DNA from: Siphonodentalium dalli
Taxonomy: Eukaryota; Mollusca; Scaphopoda; Gadilida; Siphonodentaliidae
DNA: 64,000 nucleotides
Reading direction: 5' to 3'
Assembly (NCBI GenBank): GCA_032622095.1
Contig: CP136067.1
Coordinates: 42,761,549-42,825,548, forward strand
Shown: positions 43,601-55,100 of the stretch, piece after piece
Layout of the letters: each line of letters begins with the position of its first letter
Numbering within the stretch: the first letter of the stretch is position 1
The notes under the pieces: model-generated
What the model saw: the letters and a program-made list of their open reading frames with translations, nothing else
Database searches by the model: none
Told to the model about the DNA's origin: nothing
Translations under genes and position numbers: made by a program

Positions 43601-43857
43601 GGTATATCTCTTCATGTTGATAATCTGGTATTACTTAGACATTTCAACATTCTGCATTCCTAATCGCTCATTATTGATTTAACACATGAAATAATCTCTT
43701 TTGAAGTTGAGCTACAGTGTCGTTGACACTTTCATTTTGTATTTGAGTACCTAGGTTAGAGGTAAGTAAATCCGGTTTCACTCGAGTTTTCAACTTGTGG
43801 AATGGAACTTCAGCATAAATTGGAAAACCTTGCACAATAGTACATGAATCCCTTTTT

Positions 43858-44790
43858 AGCTCACCTGAGACGAAGTCTCCGGTGGAGCTATAGTCATCAC
43901 TCCTAGTCTGTCGTCTGTCCGTCAACAATTCTTTGAACATCTTCTCTTCTGGAACCGTAAGACCAAATGGGTTCATATTTGGTGTGGATGTTCCCTAGGT
44001 GACTCTCATTCAGATTTGTTCAAATGAGGTCACTGGGTCAAATAGTTGCGAAACCAGGGCCATAACTCTATTCCTCCATAGCAATTCTTAGAACGACTTC
44101 TTTTCCAGAACTATAAGGCCGAATGGGTTCATATTTGGTGTGGATGTTCCCTAAGGGACTCACATTCAGATTTAAATTTGGTCACTGGGTCACACAGTTG
44201 CGAAGCCAGGGCCATAACTCTTTCCCTCCATAGTGATTATTTTAAACATCTTCTCAAATACCATCAGGCCAAATGGGTTCATATTTGGTATGAAGGATCC
44301 TTGGGTGACTGGGGTTCAGATTTGTTCAAATGAGGTCACTAGGTAAAATGTGGGCAGGGACATAACTCCAAAAAATATTAAAAAAAATAATAATTTATTA
44401 AACTCCATGGTCAATTATATATATATATATATATATATTGTGCCCCTGGCCCTTTATTCAAGTTCACTGCTTCTGCCACCCTGGTCCCAAAAATAATATT
44501 TACTCAAATTCTGAACAGAGAATCATTAGTAAGAACCATTTACTTTGGCTCTAACTGTATGCAGGGTATGCCAAATAACTGTATGTCAAATGTATTCAGA
44601 TGGGGTCACCAGGTTAAATAGGGTAGGACCAGGGACATAACTATATGTCTCTATAGTAATTCTTAAAATGTCTTCTCAAGAGAGGTTGGACTATTTAGCT
44701 TTCATATACTTGGAGGATCCTTTAGTGACTGAGATTCAGATTTGTTAACATGAGGTCAACATGTTAAGAAATGACGGGGCTATGGGGAGT
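43858..44790. repeat. Degenerate tandem repeat, about 145-bp unit
   Basis: Repeated words are CTTCTCTTCTGGAACCGTAA, AAATGGGTTCATATTTGGTG, GGATGTTCCCTAGGTGACTC, CAGATTTGTTCAAATGAGGT and CCAGGGCCATAACTCT. Units are visible from about 43925, 44085, 44240 and 44650. A (TA)n run at 44415-44438 interrupts them. It starts with AGCTCACCTGAGACGAAGTC, a wording I associate with widespread bivalve repeats. Confidence 0.7.
44415..44438. repeat. (AT)n microsatellite
   Basis: Twelve alternating AT pairs. Confidence 0.9.
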
Positions 44791-45594
44791 TAACACTTTT
44801 GTGTCTAATAAAATCATTGAAATACCAAATTCATTAAATCATCTACCTTGGACCTACCTGACTGATTAATTTGACATACATGTATGGTGTTTTGGGTCCA
44901 TGGATAATTGGGCTTCAAACATGTCTAAATGGTTTAATAAAAAGGTGCTTGTGAGATTGGAAATTTCAAACAATTGAGAAAGTTTGAGATGTCGGTTGTG
45001 AAATTCCAACCTAAGACTTGGGAGTCTGGAGGGGACTTGTTGAGCTGGACGAGGGGGTGATCAGTAGTGTATAGTTGGTAATTTCAAGGTGGATATTCAC
45101 CCATCTACATACATGAAGCCTCTCTAGCCACATATCCTGTTTAGATCTACTTCTTTTAAAGTTATTATGAAAAGTTCTGACTGTTGTGGTCTCCAGAGTC
45201 CCAGTCTTATCAGTCTTTGCAGTCTGGTGAGCGACCCCACAGTCATTGACTGTCTTGTTGGTTATAACCTTAATCAAAACAAAAGATATTTCTTAAGCAA
45301 ACGAATAATTTATATAAATATGTAAGTTTTAGTGAGTAAGGTGGAGTCATGGATTTTGTCTGCGAAGAAAAGTTATTGAATGTATTCATGCCATTTGCTA
45401 ACTTTTTCCAACAGTCAAATTCCCAGGACTGCATTGAGTATGCTGTTTACTGCTTAATTCGAGGCATAAATAATTTCATAGAGAAAATAAATAATAGGTA
45501 GTATTCAAGTCATAGATATGTTTTAATCAGTTTCAGCAAAAATACATGGTAGATTCATCAAGCATTACCTAGTCCACCGTCTCTTCCAGCTGGT
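44791..45594. other. Intergenic DNA, no gene recognised
   Basis: AT-rich. A minus-strand open frame at 45011-45277 has no recognisable domain or splice context. Confidence 0.4.
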
Positions 45595-45598
45595 TTAA

Positions 45599-45825
45599 CC
45601 CTTTGAGTGCCAGGTCCGATTTTTGTATCAACCCATATACCCTGTGCCAATGCATTCTCTTATATATGCGAGTCGACCATAGGTCGCCTCGCATATATAA
45701 GAGAATGCATTGGCCTAACAATTATTTTTTTTTTTTTACAATTTTAATAATTTATTCTTATATTCTTTAACAGACTTATTTTGTAGGTTTAGGGCCGATG
45801 AGATCGGCCCCTGGCACTCAAAGGG
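45599..45825. mobile_element. TTAA-flanked MITE, family B (copy 2)
   Basis: 227 bp between TTAA 45595-45598 and 45826-45829. Perfect inverted ends CCCTTTGAGTGCCAG / CTGGCACTCAAAGGG. One 67-bp hairpin at about 45648-45714, then a T-rich spacer and GGGCCGATGAGATCGGCCCC near the right end. Confidence 0.9.
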
Positions 45826-45829
45826 TTAA

Positions 45830-46911
45830 TATTGAGAAGTCAGTGATTGAACAGGTCTGGCACATCCAGAATTTAACTATTATAGTTATATTCAAATAGT
45901 TCAAATAGTTGAATATACTGATATTCCATTTTGTGAATTTCATACATGAGGCAATTCAAAATGAAACTTAAAAATAATTATCGGTACTCAAAAACAGTGT
46001 CACTTAATCGGTACTATGTTTGTTTTCTGTTTCTAAATAACATGTCTCGATCCATGTAAATGTTTAATGATGTGTGATGGCACAAATAGAAGTCAATTAA
46101 AATTCAAATGGGCAAAATAATGTTATATAAAGGAATGACCGTGTCTTTGCATTAGTGTCCCAAAATATAATAATTGAAAATATCATGTCCATGTACGTTG
46201 ATAAAGACTGTGATGGCCGAATGCTTCAGATTTAAGTGACTTTGTTAATCTTACTAGATAATAGTTAAATTCAGGATGTGACAGACCTGTTGAAAACTTC
46301 TAACTTTGTTCACCATATTCCATATGGTGTGACGGTAGATCATTTCCAATAGAAGTTGACAACTACACATAACACAATGGCTTGTATTCACCAACTGGGT
46401 TTATTTTATAAACCATGTAGTTAATTTTGTAGAGGCTGAACGCACACGGTACCTTCCTTCACTATAGCATTTATGACGCACTATCGACACCACTTCACGA
46501 TTCGCGAACACTCACCGGATAAAATCCACAGACTTAGAATGAATCTTTGGACGGAATATGTGTTGAAGATATCTTTGGGCTGGTGGATATTTCCCCGTCT
46601 CTTTATGTTCAATAATTTGAACGTTTGTACACAAAAACACTGCCCATAATTGAAATTATCCAACCATGTATACTGCTACATGTGAAAGCAATCAACAATT
46701 GTTATGTGGCCAATCTATGATAGCCATCAAATCACTTTGATTGGATAATCCTATAACGCGGTGAGGTCAATCCAACCAACGACCACAGCTAGCTTCACGT
46801 TAAGCCTCGCCCGGTATGAAATACCTGGACTATACAAACCCAGTTAACCAATACGATATATATGATAATGACTAATGTTTTGAAGGAACTGGATATCTGA
46901 ACCACCTATAT
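45830..46911. other. Intergenic DNA, no gene recognised
   Basis: AT-rich sequence with no exon-like or repeat structure identified. Confidence 0.4.
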
Positions 46912-47283
46912 CAGGTCAGTGTGAACCACCGATCGATCTATAATAGTTTGATCGGGGTAAAATAGATTGATTGGTCTTCTTGGCACAGTGCTCACTGTTG
47001 CAATAGAGGTAACTCTAAATTTCTTGAACAATGAAATTTGTTTTGCTTAAAGATTTATAAATGTTTATTTTGAATATTCTCAGTAAATAATTATTCCGTG
47101 TCTTTCTTTAGTTTCAAAAGAAATCAGAATTAATTTTTTTCGAAGTATTCGTTGAAATATAATTATAGAACAATTTAGAGTGACTCCCCTTATGCCAGAT
47201 GCTTGCTGGCAGTGAAAGACCGATCAGTCTATTTTAGCCCAATCGGGCTATTATTAGATCGATCGGTGGTCCACCCAGACCTG
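46912..47283. mobile_element. MITE with CAGGTC ends and TATAT duplication
   Basis: The ends CAGGTCAGTGTGAACCACCG and the complement of CGGTGGTCCACCCAGACCTG are inverted repeats extending about 65 bp through GATCGATCTA. TATAT flanks both sides (46907-46911 and 47284-47288). The interior is AT-rich without coding potential. Because the flank is a TA run, a TA target site is equally possible. Confidence 0.75.
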
Positions 47284-47755
47284 TATATTGACAAAATACC
47301 AGCTGAGGGAGACGAAGGAAACTAGGTGTAACTTGTGAGACAGTAACAGTAAGGCAGTCTCCTAATTAAAAGCTGACAATAATTTTCCATCTTCTAAGTT
47401 GTTGACATTCCCAAAATTCATTAAATTATGCCATTAAATACATCAAAGAGTCTCTATTTATCTGGAACTATTTCTTCAGCAGGCAAATAACGGATAATTA
47501 CGTGAAACATCATTGCATGCCTTATAGAAGCCATTGTTAGTTTCACGTCCCATTTGTTGATTTAAGTATTTTTATGAAGATTTTGGATCATGTAATAAAT
47601 AGAATCAACAACTCGTCCCCAATCTATAGCGGAATTGCAAAACCCGTCCAGTACATTATGTCTGGACTGAGTATTCAGACCTAATTTACAGGACTTGTTT
47701 GTAAATTCGGCTATAAACTGGGGTCTCTTTTTACCGCCTTAGTCTGGAAGATTAA

Positions 47756-48224
47756 AGGTACTCAACCCGTAAAGAGGGTCCCCATCTCAACAGATTCCAA
47801 CAACAACAATCCGATCAGAGGGTCCTATATTACTATTTCTTTGGCTTTGGGGGTAAAAAATATTTGATTCGAGTCGAGGAACCCATCAAACAAAGCTCAG
47901 AGTTATTAGATATTGATTTTTCAAATTTGTTATGTTCTCGAGATGAGTACTAATAACTGCCGTAATCTGCTCTGGATGTGTACTCCAAATCTATTCAAAC
48001 AGACAAGGATGAATAACTCTAAAATCAAGTGGTAATTTTAACGCAATTTTGACTGAGTTCTGGGCCAGATAGTATTCCCGATAATGAAAAATAATAGATT
48101 TCTAAAATCGATATCTAACAAATCTGAGCTTTGATGGGTGACTTCCTCGACTCGAATCAAATATTTTTGACCCCCGAAGCCATTGAAATAGTAATTGAGA
48201 GGAGTTTTATCGGGTTGAGTACCT
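47756..48224. mobile_element. TTAA-flanked MITE, family F, intact
   Basis: Perfect 14-bp inverted ends AGGTACTCAACCCG / CGGGTTGAGTACCT, with TTAA at 47752-47755 and 48225-48228. The arms extend inward: GATTCGAGTCGAGGAACCCA at the left pairs with TGGGTGACTTCCTCGACTCG at the right, so much of the 469 bp can fold. Confidence 0.85.
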
Positions 48225-48681
48225 TTAACATCAGCTTTCAATGAGACTGACTTTATATAAAAGTAAATAATATGTGACATTGGCGCTCATAGGAAGAACA
48301 ATGAATAATACTGTTGAAAACAATGATAAAACAAACAAAATAATTATATAATAATATGAAGATTTGTTTTTATAGATTATTGAAAGCTTTTGGTCATTTG
48401 AAAACACTAAAAAATACAACATATTGCAATTGTTGGAAAAGTTTTATCACAGCTAATTATTAATACTATAAACCTAAATGCTGCATAATCGCAGGGTATT
48501 GCAACCATGATCTGAGTCTTCAACCCTTCTATTACTTGATGCTAACTGATGGATATGTACTTGATTCCCATTCATTCATTTGTAGGAGTGTTCCACTACT
48601 ATTAATTACGCTGAATGAATATTATCACAACAGAAAACATCTTTAAAAACATTTGGAGTGAAGTCAATGTTTTAGTTGAAC

Positions 48682-48931
48682 AAGCCTTGGAATAGTGTGT
48701 TTGTCATTTGCAGAATGAGGTCCCCAGAGGGTGAATTTAGTGATGCTATCCCGCACGACAGGCTAGCATCACCAAATTCACCCCCTGGGAACCTAAAAGA
48801 TGAGGCCTAAGCAGAATGAGGTCCTTAGAGGGTGAATTTGGTGATGCCAGCCCTCTGTGTGGGATAGCATCACTGAATTCACCCTCTGGGGACCTCATTC
48901 TGCAAATGTCAGACACACTAAATCCAGGCCT
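48682..48931. mobile_element. Family H MITE beside the LRRC72 stop codon
   Basis: Left end CAAGCCTTGGAATAGTGTGT.. and right end ..ACACACTAAATCCAGGCCTG are inverted. The interior repeats GCAGAATGAGGTCC and GGGGACCTCATTCTGC. It ends 18 bp from the LRRC72-like stop codon, so it would form most of the 3' UTR. Confidence 0.8.
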
Positions 48932-48949
48932 GCTTCACATTGTTACCTA

Positions 48950-49118
48950 CTATGATCGATAAACATGTGTGATAATTTCAGGGGATTCAAATGGTACAGT
49001 GGCAATTCTGCGCTCTTCTATACGTGGAACTTTCGACCAATCAAAAGATGTGTACAGTGTAACAGATTTCTTGAGACGTCGCAGGTTAACGGCATCCTCT
49101 TCACTCTCCAAAGGTGGA
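48950..49118 (-). CDS. LRRC72: LRRC72-like last coding exon
   Basis: The acceptor is TAATTTTATAG. It encodes PPLESEEDAVNLRRLKKSV, TLYTSFDWSKVPRIEERR and a short tail ending HVYRS, then TAG followed at once by a second in-frame TAG. Phase 2 in. The EEDAV..R..KKSV..T...W..VP pattern is the family's C-terminal signature. Confidence 0.85.
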
Positions 49119-52100
49119 CTATAAAATTAAAAAAAATATATCTCATAAGACAGAATAACCAATAAGGTTGTTAACAAGATCATAATAAAGGTTTTGTCTA
49201 TACATTTGCATCGTTAGTTTTATAGAAATATATCTCTTGTTAGTTAACCCTTTGAGTGCCAGGTCCGATTTTTGTATCAACCCATATACCCTGTGCCAAT
49301 GCATTCTCTTATATATGCGAGTCGACCATAGGTCGCCTCGCATATATAAGAGAATGCATTGGCCTAACAATTTTTCATCATTTGTTATTATTTTTTACAA
49401 TCTTTTACAATTTTAATAATTTTTTTAAAATCTAAAAAAAAAAATAAAAAATTATTTTTTAGGGCCGATTTTACAGACCGTAAATTAGGGCCGATAAGAT
49501 CGGCCCCTGACACTGAAAGGGTTAAAGTTATATCAATTAGCAAATTATTAATTACATTGTAATGAGTATTTGCATCCTGATCATTCTTCCTGATGCCACA
49601 ATGTTCTGTAATCCAAACACCTCTCTAAGCCGAACAAAAAGGTCAGTCTGAAGGGTAATCGGTTTGGAGAGGTTTAAATGTATCAGAAACCCTTAGCCCT
49701 GGCACAATACTAGCTTAGGGATGACCTGGTTGGTCCAGGCACCAACATGGTTTAACCCTTTCTATACTGCATGGATTCTCCCATTCAGTTATACAACTAT
49801 ACATTGGAATGGTTTGGAATAATTTGGAGGGGTGTTAACCCTTTACCCAACAAACCGGCCAAAAACGCCCAAATAAAGCTTCAACAGCCTAAAATATCTT
49901 CGATCTGTCTCAATAACACCATACAAATATGGATATCATTGGAACCGGCTCATTGACCACATTGTGATGGTTATAGTTATGCCCTGTGCCAATGCATTCT
50001 CTTATATATGCGAGTCGACCATAGGTCGCCTCGCATATATAAGAGAATGCATTGGCCTAAAAAAAAACTGTTTTTAACACTTTTTACCATTTTTTCTTAC
50101 ATTCTTTAACAATTTTATAATTTTTAATGTGTTAAGCCAATGCATTCTCTTATATATGCGAGGCGACCTATGGTCGACTCGCATATATAAGAGAATGCAT
50201 TGGCACAGGGCCCTTCTGTTGGGTAAAGGGTTAAGGAAAAAAGAGAGGATGACAGACATGTGAAAAGAAAATATGAGTGCAGAAGGATTCATATTTATTG
50301 GAGGGAAATGTTCAGATAATAAGTTCAACAAATATGACCTATATCATCTGAACATTTCCTAAGGGAACTACTCATCAATGAGTATTTAGTATACAACAGG
50401 TTAAGTTATATAATGGCTCGACATATCTGAGGTTTTAGTTCCCATAAAAACTTACTTGTCTCTGTAGAAACTGTTCCCATGTTCTGTGTTGTCTATAAAC
50501 AGAAAGGAACATGAACACTTACTTTCTGGGAGAAAAATGTGCACAGACGGACGTCACGGACGGCTAGACAAATGAAAGGGTATTTAAGTGGATGGTGGTT
50601 TACGAGCTCAGGTCCGTCCATATTAACGAGCTTAAATGAGGCATCAAAAAGTGCACCAATGAAAGAGGTTTAAGGGCTACAATGAATAATGGTATTAGAA
50701 TACCACATACATGTATACAACATATATTATCTCTGTTAATAGTAACTTGATGTGTATATGTCTATGTGTTATGTAAATTCTTCAGTACTGGAGAAAAAGA
50801 AAAATTATTTGCAGATATATTATTATGAACATCCAGGGTTAATGAGCTTAAGCCCTCAATCCTTGTCCTTGAATGCAAGAACAGTGTGGGCATAAATTTT
50901 GTCCAAACTTTTGTGGTTTTTAGAAAGTTGTGTTAGAATGATTTATAGACCCCAAACAAGAGTTAATATGGCATTTACAAAAAGGTTTAAGGGCTTAAGC
51001 TCTTAAACCCAAAAAGACCCATAACCACATTTAAACCAAAGTCCGAACCCCTTTCATTGGCGTGGACGACAGATTCTACTCTTTTATAAATATATGCTAG
51101 TAGTTTATATCTTATTTGACTCATTCATCAGCTTAATATCTTACCAACTGTGTCCTTCCGCCTTGATGATGGTGGTGTTGTTGGTAATCTTGATGACCCT
51201 TCAACCCTCCGGCCAAATGCTATTGTTGCTTGGATTTTTTCTTGTTCTTGTTCGTAGATTTTATGAGCAATATCCTTTTCTAATTTGGAGACCTCTGAAA
51301 ATTGTAGCAATTGATTGTAAATTTGCTAGTGATAGGCCTCTTTTATTCAGGCCTGGCCTAGCAGCTTCGAAGAGTACTTCACACTTACGTTAATGCCCTA
51401 AATAATCGACTCCTTAACCACAGCAGAATTATGGGTAATTTTTCAGGATTTAGTCGGAAATATGGCTTGTTGCCATTCATCGGAAAGCTCTCACTGAGTC
51501 TTTTCCGATGAATGGCAACAGGCCATATTTCCGACTAAATCCTGATAAATTACCCATAATTCTGCTATGGTTAAGGAGTCGATTAATTAGGGCATTACTG
51601 TACAAGATGTCTAGGCTATTGTATCCCTGAGAATCCTTGTCTAGAGGTACTGTAAAATCATTTTATTTCATGGAGGTCTATTATTAGTTCATTTCGTGGT
51701 ATGGCCAAACCAAAAAATCAAGAGCACATTGTGTGACATTTTATCTAACGTACTAGGTACGGACATACAGAAGTGAATTACAGATTTGCATATATCTAAC
51801 CATCAGATAGTAGTTTATATCTGGTAACTGCTTTGATCGTTAACCTTGGATAATATCTGAACATTGCCAGCTAGGCAAGTGATTCACTGTAATGACATGC
51901 AGTATATATATAGAGCTGCACTGTTCTTTTGGATTAGTGATTTTATCTCATGACAGTGGATGGCCGAAGGATAATATGAGAGCTGGCGGTGCAAGCGGTG
52001 TCCCTTACACCATTTGCTCGCATATGTCAATCTCTAATCCAAACCAACTCTGGGGATCTCATTCTGCAAATGTCCAGCACCATATTCTCAGACCTGGTTA

Positions 52101-55100
52101 CATGGTTACATCGTCAGGTAATTTGACTAGGAATGAGAAATGACCTCCTGAATATCAGACATCTGTATGAATGGCGCATATTTTTATTAGGGCCCTGCGA
52201 ATCGGGTGTTTTCATTTCGAATCAAATCTCGAATCAAATCAGGCAAACGATTCGAAATTGAATCGAATCTCGAATCAAATCATTGTTACCAAGCCAATCG
52301 AGTTCAAAATTGCCTGGCGAAAACCCCCTGGTGAATTGTGATTGTCGATGAAGTGCAATATGTGCAGATTATATGCCTATCTACACACCTCTATGAATTT
52401 TCTATGCCTAAGCAATCGTTGAGTGCAGAAATATAGAGCATACATGTACATGCATGAGAGAACCAATGTCTGTTTCATTTTGTTGAATAGCACAGTATTT
52501 TTCGCTAAATGTACACTTGAGATGATTGTGTTTTCTGTCGCTTGAAAGACTTACTGGACAATGTTTTCAAAATTACTCAGGACTTAGATTCCAACTTAGA
52601 TATACGCAAATCAAACAAAGATCTAAAATCTGGTATACATGTACATTAGGGACCGACGAAGCTTCGAGATTTGATTCGATTTAGAATCTTACGTTCCGAT
52701 TCGATTCGAAAGCGGTCGCGTGATTCGGGATATTTCAAATCGTTGTATAACAGTCCTTTATCGCCTGCAGTATCTTTAAAAATGTTCATTATATCCCCAA
52801 TACGTAACCTGAATCTCCTGCCGCGACCATCTGCGACCTCCGTGGTCTAACATGTATAATAGGTTGCCCAATAACCCACTGCACATAGGCTTCCCAGTCC
52901 CAGTGGTGGTTACTCGCGCACGCGGAAAGTCGGCGGGTTACTCATACAACAACATATAGGTCGGTGATCGGTGATGGGTCACGTCACGTTTTCAGCACGG
53001 TTGGACCAAAATGAGAGCAGAGCACACAATGTTTATTCCGCCACATAATACCAGAAATGTCGCGATCTAGCCCGGCCCCAGCTGCCAAAAGCGAGGTAAA
53101 CCACCAATCGTATGCGCCAATCCCAAGTCAGAATGCGCAATTCTGATATCGCGCGTGCATGCTGCCATGCATGCGACAGGGCGATGCGTACATGCGCAGA
53201 ATCGTTTCCGATTACAATGACTCGCACCAGACTCAATTGCAAATGGAAACTATTCTGCGCATGTATGCCTCGCATAGACTAGTGGCAGAGTTACTGTGTA
53301 AACAAAACAACTATGATCTGACGTGCCATTCTCATATTAAACTAAATGTTGATCATACCATGTCATAAAACTGTAGTTTAATGAAACTCCATCGTAACTT
53401 CGTAAGCTTCGCGTTATCTCAAAGACGTTATAAAATCGTCTGACATTTGCCCTCATTTTGCTCATACCTCCCACCGACATGTACCGCAAATCTTCTAAAG
53501 TGTCGGCAAAAGATTCGATTCGAGATTTGATTCGATTTCGAATCATCATCATGATTCGATTCGAGATTCGATTCGATGTTGAAATTGCCGATTCGTCGGT
53601 CCCTAATGTACATGTGTTATGGAATTCCCATGGTTCCTGGAACGACACTAGCTCACAGCCTTGTATGGCAATTTTGTTGTTCACTTACTAGTATGTCATT
53701 CTTACAGATTGGGTCAATTAGTTATAGATTAGTTGGCGATTACATTACATGTCCTGCCATCAGACATAACGGTATGTGCGTACGTTTAAGTAATTTACTA
53801 CGTTATTATAGTGAATTTTCTTTTCTGGTAAGAGCATTGTGGTCTGTAGAAAGCACGGAAATGCACCTGTCACCAAAGATTCGACAAACTCCGAATCATG
53901 GTAGCTGATTTCGAATCAAATCGAATCAGACAAACGATTTCGAATCACATCGACTCGAATCGATTCACAGGGCCCTAATTTTTATGATTCCATTACCCCA
54001 ACATGGGTGAAATTCAATTTTTAATTTTAGAAAATATATCATAAATTTACAATATAAAAATGTTTCTATATTATATTATAGAATATGATATATGTTTTCT
54101 ATATTATATTATAGTATATCATGTGATTTTATGATATCAACAAAACTAACCTTGCCTGTCGAATAGTTCCGCAGATGGTACATGATGAACAACAAATATT
54201 CTATAGTCTGGTTCTTGTGCTATGGGATTGTTAAATAGATCTGAAATTAGATAGGTGCATATGTATAAGAATAAAATGTTACTTCAATAACTCTCTGATC
54301 ACTTTGTGATGTTCCCCATGTAACCGATGGAGAATAGGTCCGTTATCTGTTGCTTTAGGGTTTAGATGATGAACAGACTCGAAGACGACTTGTAGAGATG
54401 ATAACAAGTATTTACTGTTGAAATTTGTCTTCCAAATATTTCAGCATGAACATACAGGCCTCAAAATTTGGTGCTGGCCATTTGCAGAATGAGGTCCTCA
54501 TTACCAAATTAAACAAGATTTTTCGTTTCTTTTTCTTTCGTTTTTTTCTCTATGTCCCCAAATTGGTAGACGACACAACGCATAATCAAGATGCCCAATG
54601 GGTGTACATCACCATTTGGGAACTTAATTCTGTGTCTAGGTATCTCATGGCAGATGAGGCCTTGCAGAATGAGGTCCTTTGATGGTGAATTTAGTGATGA
54701 TAGCCCACTGTGCAGGATGTAGCATGACTAAATTCCCCCCTCTGGGGACCTCATTCTGCAAACGTCCAGCACCATATTTTGAGGCCTGCTAACATAGCAT
54801 TTGTATATAAGTAGACGAGCAGAGTGGCAATGTAAACTTCATTGAAATAAATGATTATAAACAGGCAGCACAGGCTATATATAAAGTACAAGGAAATAAA
54901 GTAGTTAAATTGACGTAAGACACCCCGCTGGGATAATTGGATGCAAATAGAGAATAATCATCTTCAAAGTAGTTATTCTCATACATTTTAAGTTCAAATT
55001 GGCAGCACACATCATTCTTATATATGGACTAGCTGAAACAGGCTCACTTTGTTCAAGGCGCCTTTGTGTGCTTCAATTTAAACAAAATTTTTTTTTTTTT

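Noticed and set aside
53033-53275. Open frames in the less AT-rich core of the inner hAT-like element, considered as a transposase remnant
   Set aside because: No hAT dimerisation or DDE motif can be seen and the frames overlap on both strands.
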